64,000 bases of DNA, from positions 62,001 through 126,000 of the forward strand of contig NZ_CANLTL010000013.1 of NCBI RefSeq assembly GCF_947494015.1, written 5' to 3'. Positions 35,420 through 44,799 of the stretch are shown piece after piece. The translations under genes were made by a program, and so were the position numbers. Origin of the DNA: an uncultured Cellulomonas sp. Lineage in GTDB: Bacteria > Actinomycetota > Actinomycetes > Actinomycetales > Cellulomonadaceae. The notes under the pieces are model-generated. The model was not told where the DNA came from. It did no database searches and worked only from the letters and a program-made list of their open reading frames with translations. Each line of letters starts with the position of its first letter. Position 1 is the stretch's first letter.

Positions 35420-36922
35420 TCACTGCACGGCGGAGGTCAGCCGGGCCAGGCCGTCCACCACCCGGTGGGCGAACGACTGCCGCGACCACTCGGCCAGCGT
35501 GAGCTCGCGGGACACGGCGCGGTAGGAGTCCTCGAGCGCGCGCAGCTGGTCGGCGAACGCGCGGCCGCACGTCATGACCGAGACCTCGAGCGCGAGCACG
35601 AACGAGCGCATGTCCATGTTGGAGGACCCGACCACGGTGACGTCGTCGTCGACCGTCAGGTGCTTGGCGTGCAGGATCGACGGGGCCGGGTAGAGGTACA
35701 CCCGGACGCCGGCCTCCAGCAGCGCCCGGTAGTAGGAGTGCTGGGCGTGGAAGACCACCCGCTGGTCGCCGACCTCGCCGACGAACATCTCCACGGCGAC
35801 GCCGCGCCGCGCCGCGGTGGTGATCGCCATCAGCAGCGACTCGTCGGGCACGAAGTACGGGCTGGTGATGCTCAGCCGGCGCTCCGCGCGGTAGATCAGG
35901 GTGTTGAACAGCACGAGGTTGTTCTCGACCTCGAAGCCGGGGCCGCTGGGCACCACCTGGCACAGCAGGTCCCCGGCCGCCCGCACGCCCTGCGGATCGC
36001 GCGTCGTGGCGAGCACCTCGTCGGTCTCGCTGAACCAGTCGGTGACGAAGAGGGCGTCCACCTCGTGCACCGCGGGCCCCTGCAGCCGGACCAGCAGGTC
36101 CCGCCACACCAGGCCCCGACGCCGGTTGGCCGCCCGGTTGTAGCTGGGGTCGATCATGTTGAGCGACCCCAGGAAGGCCACCTCGCCGTCGACGACGACG
36201 AGCTTGCGGTGGTTGCGCAGGTCCGGGCGCTGGTAGCGGCCCCGCAGCGGCTGGACCGGGAGCATCAGGTGCCACTCGACCCCGATCCGGTCGAGCTCGG
36301 CGAGGGTCGCGCGGTGGCCGCCGTACCCCCGCGAACCGAGGTGGTCGAGCAGCACCCGGACCTGCACACCGCGCCGGATGGCGTCGGCGAGGGCCGCGAA
36401 GAACGGCGCCGTCGTGGTGTCCAGGCACAGGATGTAGAACTCGACGTGCACGTAGCGCCGCGCCCCGGCCACGGCCTCGACGAGGGCGGCGAGCTGGTCG
36501 CCCGACCCGGTCAGCAGGTGCGCGTCGTTGCCGCCGAGCATCGGCATGGCCCCGAGCGTGCGGTTCAGGCCGGCCACCGAGGCGAGCCACTGCGGCGCGC
36601 CCGGGTGCCCGCCGGGCGGGTCGAGCTCCGGGGGGACGTCGCGTGCCCGGGCGCCGATCCGGGCGTTCATGGTCCGTTGCTTGCCCTGGCGTCGGCGCGG
36701 CAGCCGGGGGCTGCCGATGACCGCGAAGAACAGCGCCCCGGCGACGGGCACGAGCACGAACAGCAGGATCCAGGCGAGCGCCGAGGAGGGGCGTCGTCCG
36801 TGCGGAACGACGACCAGGGCGAGGCCGAGCAGCAGCAGCTCGACGACGACGAACGCCCCGGTGGTCCATGCCCCGGCCGTCCACGCCCCGAAGGACCACC
36901 CCTCCAGGACCACCGACCGCAC
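35420..36922 (-). CDS. cls: Cardiolipin synthase (phospholipase D type)
   Basis: Membrane enzyme of 500 residues that makes cardiolipin from phosphatidylglycerol. Two N-terminal membrane helices (about 22-40 and 48-69) are followed by two PLD domains. The HKD motifs are intact: H238-K240-D245 in NHRKLVVVDGEVAFLGS, and H418-K420-D425 in LHAKHLTVDDDVTVVGSSN. ITSPYFVPD and the GxxNxD segments support the assignment. Translation starts at a GTG; a clear ribosome binding site is lacking. The tRNA-Gly gene lies 76 bases upstream. Confidence 0.92.
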   Translation of the reverse strand: MRSVVLEGWSFGAWTAGAWTTGAFVVVELLLLGLALVVVPHGRRPSSALAWILLFVLVPVAGALFFAVIGSPRLPRRRQGKQRTMNARIGARARDVPPELDPPGGHPGAPQWLASVAGLNRTLGAMPMLGGNDAHLLTGSGDQLAALVEAVAGARRYVHVEFYILCLDTTTAPFFAALADAIRRGVQVRVLLDHLGSRGYGGHRATLAELDRIGVEWHLMLPVQPLRGRYQRPDLRNHRKLVVVDGEVAFLGSLNMIDPSYNRAANRRRGLVWRDLLVRLQGPAVHEVDALFVTDWFSETDEVLATTRDPQGVRAAGDLLCQVVPSGPGFEVENNLVLFNTLIYRAERRLSITSPYFVPDESLLMAITTAARRGVAVEMFVGEVGDQRVVFHAQHSYYRALLEAGVRVYLYPAPSILHAKHLTVDDDVTVVGSSNMDMRSFVLALEVSVMTCGRAFADQLRALEDSYRAVSRELTLAEWSRQSFAHRVVDGLARLTSAVQ

Positions 36923-36998
36923 CCCTCGTCCTCATCGCGCTGCACCGGGCGCCGGAGGCATCGCGGGCCGACGTCGTGCCCGGCGACCCGGCGGGTGG

Positions 36999-37069
36999 AG
37001 CGGGTGACGAGAATCGAACTCGCGTAGCCAGTTTGGAAGACTGGGGCTCTACCATTGAGCTACACCCGC
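36999..37069 (-). tRNA. tRNA-Gly (anticodon UCC)
   Basis: The complementary strand folds into a full cloverleaf with acceptor stem GCGGGTG/CACCCGC, D-loop TAGCTCAATGGTAGAGC, anticodon loop CTTCCAA and T-loop GTTCGATTC. The discriminator base is T and CCA is not encoded. A TACCCT promoter element lies at 37097-37102 on the same strand, about 28 bases before the 5' end. Confidence 0.95.
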
Positions 37070-37121
37070 GCGACCGGCACGGCCGGTCAGCGGGACCAGG
37101 GTAGCGGGTCCGCCGGCGGGG

Positions 37122-37769
37122 TCAGGCCACCGGGCCGCCGCGCTCGGCGAGCATCGACTCGAGCACGGTGATCTCGGCCTGCTGCGACCGCACGATGGCG
37201 TCCGCGAGGGTCCGGACCTGCGGCGCGGTCACCTGGTCCAGGGCCATCTCGGCCATCTCCACCCCGCCCTGGTGGTGCGGGATCATCAGCTGCAGGTAGA
37301 GGCGCTCGGCCTCCTCGCCCTGCGCCGCGGTCAGGCGGGCCAGGTCCTCGTCGCTGACCCAGCCCGGCATGGCGGCGAACCCGGTCGCCCCGTCGGCTTC
37401 GTCGGACGCCGTCATCGCGTGGCCGTGGTCCCCGGTGACCCACGCCATGGGCGGGCGGCTCGCGGACTGCGGCAGTCCCCAGGTGGCCAGCCAGCCGGCC
37501 ATCTGCCCGGCCTGGTTCTGCTGGGTGAGCATGATGTCCTGAGCGAGCAGCCGGACCTCCTCGTCGTCGGTGCGGTCCCGCACCAACCGGGACAGCTCGA
37601 CGGCCTGGCTGTGGTGCGCCTGCATGTCGCGCGCGAAGCCGGCCTCGGCCGAGGTGTCGGCCGGGACGGCCAGCACGGAGGGCCGGTTCAGCACCGAGCC
37701 GACCAGCACACCGACGGCGAGCGCCGTCACGGTCAGCAGGGCGACGACGGCGACCAGGCGCCGACTCAC
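37122..37769 (-). CDS. DUF305 family exported protein
   Basis: A 215-residue protein with one N-terminal membrane helix or uncleaved signal (VVALLTVTALAVGVLVGSVL). The exported part is a four-helix, ferritin-like DUF305 domain with the His/Met-rich pairs FARDMQAHHSQAVELS and LMIPHHQGGVEMAEMAL, separated by the Met-rich segment DIMLTQQNQAGQMAGWL. Members are often near copper-handling genes, and these residues suggest metal binding. Its GTG overlaps the DUF3105 stop by four bases. DUF305 and DUF3105 pairs recur in actinobacteria. Confidence 0.87.
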   Translation of the reverse strand: MSRRLVAVVALLTVTALAVGVLVGSVLNRPSVLAVPADTSAEAGFARDMQAHHSQAVELSRLVRDRTDDEEVRLLAQDIMLTQQNQAGQMAGWLATWGLPQSASRPPMAWVTGDHGHAMTASDEADGATGFAAMPGWVSDEDLARLTAAQGEEAERLYLQLMIPHHQGGVEMAEMALDQVTAPQVRTLADAIVRSQQAEITVLESMLAERGGPVA

Positions 37770-38419
37770 TCCGGCGTCCCGACACCGCCGGAGCAGGCCG
37801 CGCCGGGCTCCGGCGTCTGCTCCCCGCGCACGTACTTGCGGACGAAGGCGTCCAGGCGCTCGTCGGACGCGTCCTCGAGCTGCAGCTGCAGGCCCCACGC
37901 GCTGGCGACGACGGGGCTGGGCAGGCCCTCGTACGGGGACACGAGCACGTAGTTGTTGGACGCCGCCCGCGCCTCGAGCGCCTCGACCTCGTCGGCCGGC
38001 AGCTCGGGGTCGTAGGTGATCCACACGGCGCCGTGCTCCAGGGAGTGCACCGCGTTGACGTTCTGGACCGGCTCGGAGTACACCCCGCAGTTCTGCCAGA
38101 CCGGGTTGTGGTCGCCGCCGACCGGCGGGACCTGCTCGTACTCGACCGGGGTCTGGACGTGGGTGCTGGCGAGGTCGGTGAACGTCTGGACGTCCTCGAT
38201 GTCCTGCCCGGCGAGCTCCTCGATCCGGTCCTCCTCGGCGGAGTTGCGGGCGTTCTGCTGCAGCACGACGACCAGCGTCACGGCCACCAGGGCGAGCACG
38301 ACGACGCCGACGATCGCGGCGATGATCGACGTCCGCCGACGCTCGGCCTTGCGCTGGGCGGCCTGCATGGCCGCGACTCGGGCCTTGCGCTCGGCGGTGT
38401 CGGCCTTGCGGTTGCTCAC
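37766..38419 (-). CDS. DUF3105 family membrane protein
   Basis: A 217-residue protein with a Lys/Arg-rich cytoplasmic start, one membrane helix (about 32-55) and an exported DUF3105 domain. Conserved segments are THVQTPVEYEQVPPVGGDHNPVWQNCG, AVHSLEHGAVWITYDP and LVSPYEGLPSPVVASAWG. AGGAGCACC precedes the GTG. It is the first gene of a two-gene operon with DUF305, and a TACCGT promoter element lies at 38544-38549 on this strand. The His and Cys residues hint at metal handling, but the function is not established. Confidence 0.87.
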   Translation of the reverse strand: MSNRKADTAERKARVAAMQAAQRKAERRRTSIIAAIVGVVVLALVAVTLVVVLQQNARNSAEEDRIEELAGQDIEDVQTFTDLASTHVQTPVEYEQVPPVGGDHNPVWQNCGVYSEPVQNVNAVHSLEHGAVWITYDPELPADEVEALEARAASNNYVLVSPYEGLPSPVVASAWGLQLQLEDASDERLDAFVRKYVRGEQTPEPGAACSGGVGTPE

Positions 38420-38581
38420 GTCGGGTGCTCCTAGGGGTGGGCCGGCTCGCGGCGCTCGAGTGGTCGCGGAGAGTGCTCCTGTGCCTGCGAACGCGCCGGG
38501 GCCCGGGACGGTTCCCGGCGCGACGGCACGTCCTGGCACCACGACGGTAGCGCCCACGCCAGGGCCGACGTGCACGGCGAC

Positions 38582-38587
38582 TAGACT
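38582..38587 (+). promoter_or_regulatory. -10 element of the tRNA-Pro gene
   Basis: TAGACT lies ten bases before the mature tRNA 5' end and matches the TANNNT consensus. Confidence 0.5.
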
Positions 38588-38597
38588 CGCCGGGCCA

Positions 38598-38671
38598 CGG
38601 GCTGTGGCGCAGGTTGGTAGCGCGCTCGGTTTGGGACCGAGAGGTCGCGGGTTCGAATCCCGCCAGCCCGA
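38598..38671 (+). tRNA. tRNA-Pro (anticodon UGG)
   Basis: A full cloverleaf of 74 bases: acceptor stem CGGGCTG/CAGCCCG, D-arm TGGCGCAGGTTGGTAGCGC, anticodon stem CTCGG/CCGAG with loop TTTGGGA, and T-loop GTTCGAATC. The discriminator is A and CCA is not encoded. It lies 24 bases upstream of hrpB. Confidence 0.95.
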
Positions 38672-38695
38672 CACTGCACCGACGAAGGGCCCGCG

Positions 38696-41227
38696 GTGAC
38701 CGACGACGCGCTGCGGCGCCTGCTCCGCGAGCCGCCCGACCTGCCCGTCGGCGCAGCGCTGCCGCGTCTGGTCGGCGCGGTGGCCGAGCGCGGCACGGCC
38801 GTGCTGCTCGCACCGCCCGGAGCCGGGAAGACCACCCTCGTGCCGCCGGCGCTGGCGGCCGAGATCGACGGACGCGTCGTCGTCACCCAGCCGCGGCGCC
38901 TGGCGGTGCGGGCCGCCGCGCGCCGGCTCGCCGCACTGCTCGGCGAGCCGGTCGGGGCGACGGTCGGCTACGCCGTGCGCGGGGACCACCGCAGCGGCCC
39001 CGGCACCCGGGTCGAGGTGGTCACCACCGGGCTTCTCCTGCGCCGGCTGCAGGCCGACCCCGAGCTGCCGGGGGTGGGCGCCGTCGTGCTCGACGAGGTC
39101 CACGAGCGGCACCTGGACGCCGACCTGTGCCTCGCGCTGATGGTCGACGTGCGCAGTCACCTGCGCGAGCTCCCCGTGGTCGCGATGTCGGCGACGCTCG
39201 ACGCGGACCAGACGGCTGCCGTCCTCGGCGGCGGGGCGCCGTCGCCCGTGGTCGAGGCGCCCGCGTCGCTGCACCCCGTCGAGCGGGTGTGGGCCCCACC
39301 GCCCCGCGGCGTCCTGGCGCAGGACGACCGGGGTGTGACCCCGGCGTTCCTCGACCACGTCGCGGCATGCACCCGCCGGGCGCTGCGCGAGCGTGCCGGT
39401 GACGTGCTGGTGTTCGTCCCGGGGGCCGGTGAGGTCGCCGGGGTGGTGCGCCGGCTGGGTGGTGCCGGCGCCGACGTGCGCCCGCTGCACGGTCGGCTGA
39501 GCCCTGACGAGCAGGACCTCGCCCTGACCGCCGGACCGCGCCGTCGGGTCGTCGTCGCGACCGCGGTGGCCGAGTCCTCGCTCACCGTCCCCGGTGTGCG
39601 GGTCGTCGTCGACGCCGGGCTGGCGCGCGAGCCGCGGACCGACCACCGCCGGGGCCTGGCCGGGCTGGTCACGGTCCGGGTCAGCCGGTCCGGTGCGACC
39701 CAGCGCGCCGGGCGGGCCGGACGCCAGGGTCCGGGCGCGGTGTACCGCTGCTGGTCGCCGGCCGACCACGCCCGCCTGGAGCCGCAGCCCCGACCCGAGA
39801 TCGCCACCGCCGACCTGACCGCCTTCGCCCTGGAGCTGGCCTGCTGGGGCAGCCCCGACGGCGCCGACCTGGCCCTGCTGGACCGCCCCCCGGCGGCCGC
39901 CCTGACGCTGGCGCGCGGCACCCTCGCCGCCCTCGGGGCGGTCGACGCCCACGGCGCCGTGACCGCCCGTGGCCGGGTGATCGCGGGCCTGGGCACCGAC
40001 CCGCGGCTCGCCCGCGCCCTGCTCGACGCGGCCCCGCTGGTCGGCGCGCGGCGCGCGGCCGAGGTGGTCGCGCTGCTGGGCGAGGACGTGCGGGCACCCG
40101 GCGGCGACCTGACCGCGTCGCTGCGGGACCTGCGCCGCGGCGGCCCTGGTGCCGCCGCGTGGGCGCAGGCGACCCGCCGGCTGCTGGCGGCCCTGCCCCG
40201 CGGCGACGGCGGCGCGTCGCCCGGACGCCAGGTGCTGGACGACGACCACGCCGTCGGGCTGGTCGTCGCCCTGGCCCACCCGGACCGTGTCGCGCGGCTG
40301 CGGGCCGGTGGCGCGACCTACCTCATGGCCTCGGGGACCGGGGCGGTGCTGCCGCCCGGGGCGTCCGCGCTGGCCGGCGCGCCGTGGCTGGCGGTGGCCG
40401 ACGCCGACCGGTCGGCGGGCCGGCGCGACGCCACGGTCCGTTCCGCCGCGCCGCTGGACGAGGACCTGGCCCGCCGGGCCGCGCCCGCGCTGCTGGCCGA
40501 GCAGGACGTGGTGGAGTGGGTCGACGGCCGCGTGGTCGCCCGGCGCACCACGACGCTCGGCGCGATCGAGCTGGCCGGCGCCACCCTCACCCGCCCGGAC
40601 CCCGCGCTCGTCGCCGAGGCGGTGCGCGCCGGCCTGGAGCGCGACGGCGTCGCCGTCCTGCCGTGGTCGCCCGCGGCCACCGCGCTGCGCCGGCGCCTCG
40701 CCTTCCTGCACACGGCCCTCGGCGAGCCGTGGCCGGACGTGTCCGACGACGCCCTGGCGTCCGACCTCGCGGCGTGGCTCGGACCCGAGCTGTCCCGGGT
40801 GCGCCGCGCCGACGACCTGCGCCGCCTCGACCTCGTCGCGGCGCTGCGCCGCCTCCTGCCCTGGCCGGCCGCCGCGCGGCTCGACGAGCTCGCCCCCGAG
40901 CGCGTCACCGTGCCCAGCGGCAGCAGCGTGCGCGTCGACTACGGGCCCGACCAGCCCGTGCTCGCCGTCCGGCTGCAGGAGACGTTCGGGTGGCGCCGCA
41001 CGCCGCGGCTCGCCGCGGGACGGGTGCCGCTGCTGCTCCACCTGCTCTCACCGGCCGGCCGGCCGGCCGCGGTGACCGCCGACCTGGAGTCGTTCTGGCG
41101 CACCGGCTACCCGCAGGTGCGTGCCGAGCTGCGCGGCCGGTACCCCAAGCACGCCTGGCCCGAGGACCCGGCCACCGAGCCGCCCACCCGGGGCGTGCGG
41201 CGACCACCGGGCGGCACGCGCCGTTGA
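38696..41227 (+). CDS. hrpB: ATP-dependent helicase HrpB
   Basis: A DEAH-box superfamily 2 helicase of 843 residues. Walker A APPGAGKT is at 39-46, and motif II reads DEVH (133-136). SATLD is motif III, VATAVAESSLTVPGV is motif V, and QRAGRAGRQGPGAVYRCW is motif VI. The long C-terminal region with LAVRLQETFGW and PKHAWPEDP is the HrpB-specific end. The role in bacteria is poorly defined, with RNA remodelling suspected. GAAGGG precedes the GTG start. It may be co-transcribed with the tRNA-Pro gene just upstream. Confidence 0.93.
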   Translation: MTDDALRRLLREPPDLPVGAALPRLVGAVAERGTAVLLAPPGAGKTTLVPPALAAEIDGRVVVTQPRRLAVRAAARRLAALLGEPVGATVGYAVRGDHRSGPGTRVEVVTTGLLLRRLQADPELPGVGAVVLDEVHERHLDADLCLALMVDVRSHLRELPVVAMSATLDADQTAAVLGGGAPSPVVEAPASLHPVERVWAPPPRGVLAQDDRGVTPAFLDHVAACTRRALRERAGDVLVFVPGAGEVAGVVRRLGGAGADVRPLHGRLSPDEQDLALTAGPRRRVVVATAVAESSLTVPGVRVVVDAGLAREPRTDHRRGLAGLVTVRVSRSGATQRAGRAGRQGPGAVYRCWSPADHARLEPQPRPEIATADLTAFALELACWGSPDGADLALLDRPPAAALTLARGTLAALGAVDAHGAVTARGRVIAGLGTDPRLARALLDAAPLVGARRAAEVVALLGEDVRAPGGDLTASLRDLRRGGPGAAAWAQATRRLLAALPRGDGGASPGRQVLDDDHAVGLVVALAHPDRVARLRAGGATYLMASGTGAVLPPGASALAGAPWLAVADADRSAGRRDATVRSAAPLDEDLARRAAPALLAEQDVVEWVDGRVVARRTTTLGAIELAGATLTRPDPALVAEAVRAGLERDGVAVLPWSPAATALRRRLAFLHTALGEPWPDVSDDALASDLAAWLGPELSRVRRADDLRRLDLVAALRRLLPWPAAARLDELAPERVTVPSGSSVRVDYGPDQPVLAVRLQETFGWRRTPRLAAGRVPLLLHLLSPAGRPAAVTADLESFWRTGYPQVRAELRGRYPKHAWPEDPATEPPTRGVRRPPGGTRR

Positions 41228-41257
41228 CGGGCGCTCGCGCCGGACCCCACCGACGCT

Positions 41258-41288
41258 TTGGCGGCCGCGTGGCACCGTGGCGTAGCAT
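41258..41288 (+). promoter_or_regulatory. Putative tig promoter
   Basis: TTGGCG (41258-41263) and TAGCAT (41283-41288) are separated by 19 bases, giving a 5' untranslated region of roughly 165 bases before tig. That leader contains a perfect 8-bp hairpin CCGCCGCG/CGCGGCGG (41330-41348, 3-base loop). Confidence 0.4.
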
Positions 41289-41459
41289 CGACGCCGTTGC
41301 GCGAGCGGCGTGAGCCTGCCCGCACGCGCCCGCCGCGGATCGCGGCGGCCGCCAGAGGGGCCGCTGCGACGCCAGAGCTGACACCAGACCTGACGCGAGA
41401 CCTCGTGACCTGCGGCCGGCACCCCGGCCCACCACCCCGAGCAGTTGGAGACCACTGAA

Positions 41460-43004
41460 GTGAAGAGCGCCGTCGAGTCCGTGGACGCCACCAAGGTCAA
41501 GCTGACCGTCGAGGTGACGTACGACGAGCTCAAGCCCAGCATCGACCATGCCTACTCCCACATCGGGAGCCAGGTCACGGTCCCCGGCTTCCGCAAGGGC
41601 AAGGTGCCGCCGCGCATCATCGACCAGCGTGTGGGCCGCGGTGCGGTGCTCGAGCACGCCATCAACGACGGCATGCAGTCCTTCTACTCGGGAGCCGTCC
41701 GGGAGAACGCGCTGCGCCCGCTGGGCCAGCCGCAGATCGAGATCACGCAGGTGCCGGACCTCTCCGACACCTCCACCTCGCTGCACTTCACCGCCGAGGT
41801 CGAGGTCCGTCCGGAGATCGAGCTGCCCGCGCTGGACGGCATCGCCCTCACCGTCGACGACGTCGAGGTGTCCGACGAGGACGTCACCGGCCGCCTGGAC
41901 GCGCTGCGCGAGCGCTTCGGCACGCTGGTCGGCGTCGACCGCCCGGCGGCCGAGGGCGACTTCGTCGTGCTGGACCTGACCGCGACCGTCGGTGGCGAGC
42001 CCGTCGACTCGGTCAGCGGCGTGAGCTACCAGATCGGCTCGGGCAACATGCTCGAGGGCCTGGACGAGGCGCTGACCGGCCTGTCGGCGGGGGAGAGCAC
42101 CACGTTCTCCGCGCCGCTGGCCGGTGGTGAGCACGAGGGCGAGCAGGCCGACATCTCGGTCACCGCGACCTCGGTCAAGCAGCGCGACCTGCCCGCCGCC
42201 GACGACGACTTCGCCCAGCTCGCCAGCGAGTTCGACACCCTCGACGAGCTGACCGCCGACCTGCGCGAGCAGGCCGCCGGCGCGAAGACCTCCGCCCAGG
42301 CGGTGCAGGCGCGCGACCTGCTGCTCGAGCAGCTGCTCGCCGCGGTCGAGATCCCGGTGCCGGCCGGTGTCGTGGAGGCCGAGGTGCACCGCCACCTGGA
42401 GTCCGAGAGCCGGCTCGAGGACGACGAGCACCGCACCGAGGTCGCCGAGCAGGCCGCCACCGCGCTGAAGAACCAGATCCTCCTGGACACCCTGGCGGAG
42501 AAGCTCGAGGTCCGGGTGGACCAGAACGAGCTGCTCGAGTACCTGGTCAGCGCGTCCCGCCAGTACGGCATGGACCCCAACACCTTCATCAAGACGGTGG
42601 ACGAGCAGGGCCAGGTCCCGGCGATGGTCGCCGAGGTCGCCCGCTCCAAGGCGCTCGCGCTCGCCCTGCGCCAGGTCACCGTGACCGACGGCAGCGGTGC
42701 GGCGGTCGACCTGAGCGAGTTCATCGGCTCCGACGAGGAGGACGCGGCGGCCGAGGCGGCGACGGTCGACGACGCGGTCGCCCAGGTGCAGGCCGCCGTC
42801 GACGAGGCTGCCGCCGCGCAGGCGACCGACGCCGGGGAGCCGGCCACCGCCCAGGAGCCGGCCGCCGAGCCCGCCACCGAGCCCGCCACCAAGCCGGCCG
42901 AGGCGCCCAAGAAGGCCACCAAGCCGCGGGCCAGCCGGGCGAAGGCCACCAAGGCCACCGACAGCGCCAAGGCCACCGACGCCGCCGAGGCCACCGAGGC
43001 CTGA
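41460..43004 (+). CDS. tig: Trigger factor
   Basis: Ribosome-bound chaperone with peptidyl-prolyl isomerase activity that meets nascent chains at the exit tunnel. It has 514 residues. The ribosome-binding signature VPGFRKGKVPPRII lies in the first 60 residues, the FKBP-type PPIase domain covers about 150-245, and the helical C-domain follows. The last 80 residues are an Ala-Glu-Thr-Lys-rich tail with EPAT and KAT repeats, an actinobacterial feature of unknown use. The GTG at 41460 has GGAG nine bases upstream. A strong terminator follows, so clpP1 has its own promoter. Confidence 0.94.
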   Translation: MKSAVESVDATKVKLTVEVTYDELKPSIDHAYSHIGSQVTVPGFRKGKVPPRIIDQRVGRGAVLEHAINDGMQSFYSGAVRENALRPLGQPQIEITQVPDLSDTSTSLHFTAEVEVRPEIELPALDGIALTVDDVEVSDEDVTGRLDALRERFGTLVGVDRPAAEGDFVVLDLTATVGGEPVDSVSGVSYQIGSGNMLEGLDEALTGLSAGESTTFSAPLAGGEHEGEQADISVTATSVKQRDLPAADDDFAQLASEFDTLDELTADLREQAAGAKTSAQAVQARDLLLEQLLAAVEIPVPAGVVEAEVHRHLESESRLEDDEHRTEVAEQAATALKNQILLDTLAEKLEVRVDQNELLEYLVSASRQYGMDPNTFIKTVDEQGQVPAMVAEVARSKALALALRQVTVTDGSGAAVDLSEFIGSDEEDAAAEAATVDDAVAQVQAAVDEAAAAQATDAGEPATAQEPAAEPATEPATKPAEAPKKATKPRASRAKATKATDSAKATDAAEATEA

Positions 43005-43037
43005 TCGGCCGCGCGCCGCGGGCGTGCCCGGGCACCA

Positions 43038-43073
43038 CGGGGCCCCGTACCGCACCTGCGGTACGGGGCCCCG
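43038..43073 (+). terminator. Perfect 17-bp hairpin after tig
   Basis: Arms 43038-43054 and 43057-43073 are exact reverse complements with a two-base gap (CGGGGCCCCGTACCGCA on the left). It starts 34 bases after the tig stop. There is no T tract. Confidence 0.8.
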
Positions 43074-43124
43074 GCCGTGCACCGGGCAGCACGCCGACGG
43101 GCCGCCTGCGCCAACAGCGAAAAG

Positions 43125-43166
43125 CGCTCACCGGCGAGCGGGCGCGTCAGCGGCCCGGGTTAGGGT
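43125..43166 (+). promoter_or_regulatory. clpP operon promoter with upstream dyad
   Basis: TAGGGT (43161-43166) is a good -10 element about 70 bases before clpP1. The dyad CGCTC-N6-GAGCG (43125-43140) lies around the -35 position. Actinobacterial clpP operons are often activated by ClgR, but the spacing here does not match the ClgR consensus exactly. Confidence 0.45.
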
Positions 43167-43238
43167 CGCTGCACAACGCAGGTACCCGGCGGCGCCCACG
43201 CGCCCGGGTACGAGAAGCAGCAAGACGAGGGAGCTGTG

Positions 43239-43862
43239 GTGAACGAGCAGATGCCGATGATCGGGCGGGCCGACGGGGCCGGTCTGGGACTCAACGACTC
43301 CATCTACAACCGGCTGCTGCGTGAGCGGATCATCTGGCTGGGCTCGGAGGTGCGCGACGAGAACGCCAACGCGATCTGCGCCCAGATGATGCTGCTGGCG
43401 GCGGAGGACCCCACCAAGGACATCTACCTGTACATCAACTCGCCCGGCGGCTCGATCACGGCCGGCATGGCGATCTACGACACGATGAAGTTCATCCAGC
43501 CCGACGTCGCCACGGTCGCGATGGGCATGGCCGCGTCGATGGGCCAGTTCCTGCTCTCCTCGGGGACCAAGGGCAAGCGGTACGCGACCCCGCACGCCCG
43601 CGTGATGATGCACCAGCCGTCCGGCGGGATCGGGGGGACCGCGACCGACGTGCGGATCAACGCCCAGCTGATCATGCACATGAAGTCCGTCCTGGCCGAG
43701 CTCATCGCCGACCAGACCGGCAAGACCGTGGAGCAGATCCACGCCGACTCCGACCGTGACCGCTGGTTCACGGCGCCCGAGGCGCTGGAGTACGGGTTCG
43801 TCGACCACGTCGTCGCCCACGCCGGCTCGGTCGCCGGCGGCGGCGGCACGACCGCGTCCTGA
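43239..43862 (+). CDS. clpP1: ATP-dependent Clp protease proteolytic subunit 1
   Basis: Serine protease subunit of the ClpP1P2 complex, which degrades proteins unfolded by ClpX or ClpC. The catalytic triad is complete: Ser100 in [10 protein letters not shown], His125 in MMHQPSG, and Asp174 in [26 protein letters not shown] is the family signature. Two consecutive GTG codons (43236 and 43239) could start it; 43239 is six bases from AGGGA. The downstream clpP2 follows after 40 bases. In actinobacteria both subunits are needed for an active mixed complex. Confidence 0.95.
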   Translation: MNEQMPMIGRADGAGLGLNDSIYNRLLRERIIWLGSEVRDENANAICAQMMLLAAEDPTKDIYLYINSPGGSITAGMAIYDTMKFIQPDVATVAMGMAASMGQFLLSSGTKGKRYATPHARVMMHQPSGGIGGTATDVRINAQLIMHMKSVLAELIADQTGKTVEQIHADSDRDRWFTAPEALEYGFVDHVVAHAGSVAGGGGTTAS

Positions 43863-43902
43863 CCCCGCCGCCCGGCCACAGCCACCAGAACAGGGAGAAC
43901 CC

Positions 43903-44601
43903 GTGAGCATCGAGTCGCAGTTCATCTCCACCGCCGGCCGCCTTGCCGGCGGCCGCGCGCTCCCGTACGGGGCGCCCAGCAGCCGGTACGTGCTCCCGCA
44001 GTTCGAGGAGCGCACCGCCTACGGCTTCAAGCGCCAGGACCCGTACACCAAGCTCTTCGAGGACCGCATCATCTTCCTCGGCGTCCAGGTCGACGACGCG
44101 TCGGCGGACGACATCATGGCCCAGCTGCTCGTCCTGGAGAGCACGGACCCCGAGCGCGACATCATCCTGTACATCAACTCGCCCGGTGGCTCCTTCACGG
44201 CCATGACGGCGATCTACGACACGATGCAGTACATCAAGCCGCAGATCCAGACCGTGTGCCTGGGCCAGGCGGCCTCGGCCGCCGCGGTGCTGCTCGGTGC
44301 GGGCACGCCCGGCAAGCGGCTCGCGCTGCCGAACGCCCGCGTGCTCATCCACCAGCCCGCGATGGAGGGTGGCGGCTACGCGCAGGCGTCCGACATCGAG
44401 ATCCACGCCAACGAGCTCATCCGCATGCGCGAGTGGCTCGAGGCGACGCTCGCCCACCACAGCGGCCGCACCCTGGACCAGGTCCGCAACGACATCGAGC
44501 GCGACAAGATCCTCACGGCCGACCAGGCCCTGGAGTACGGGCTCGTCGACCAGGTGCTGCAGAGCCGCAAGGCGGCCACGACGGTCACCGTCCCGGCCTG
44601 A
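43903..44601 (+). CDS. clpP2: ATP-dependent Clp protease proteolytic subunit 2
   Basis: Second subunit of the heteromeric Clp protease, 232 residues. The triad is Ser125 in [11 protein letters not shown], His150 in [11 protein letters not shown], and Asp201 in IERDKIL. It carries a longer N-terminal region (about 30 residues) with the [13 protein letters not shown] segment typical of the actinobacterial ClpP2 type. AGGGAGAA precedes the GTG. It is co-transcribed with clpP1; clpX follows after 198 bases. Confidence 0.95.
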   Translation: MSIESQFISTAGRLAGGRALPYGAPSSRYVLPQFEERTAYGFKRQDPYTKLFEDRIIFLGVQVDDASADDIMAQLLVLESTDPERDIILYINSPGGSFTAMTAIYDTMQYIKPQIQTVCLGQAASAAAVLLGAGTPGKRLALPNARVLIHQPAMEGGGYAQASDIEIHANELIRMREWLEATLAHHSGRTLDQVRNDIERDKILTADQALEYGLVDQVLQSRKAATTVTVPA

Positions 44602-44799
44602 CGGTCGCCGACGGCACACCTCGCCGGTCGCCACCGGTCGGGTCGTCGGACTCGGCCGGTGGTGACCGGGTGTTGCTGCTGACACGACGGCGCACGTGGT
44701 GTGCAATGGACTGGACGTGTCGGGGTCGTTCGAACAGCCCGGACGCGGTGCACGACCCGTCCGCCGACAGGCGGGCGCCGGCGGAGAGAGGGGACGGCA

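Noticed and set aside
38420-41041. Long minus-strand open frame opposite hrpB, continuous with the DUF3105 gene
   Set aside because: Low-complexity Arg/Gly/His-rich translation typical of antisense frames at high GC. hrpB on the other strand has all helicase motifs, and DUF3105 has a normal start at 38419.
43125-43140. ClgR operator before clpP1
   Set aside because: The CGCTC-N6-GAGCG dyad has a spacing of CGC and GCG half-sites that does not fit the ClgR consensus I know; reported only as a dyad.
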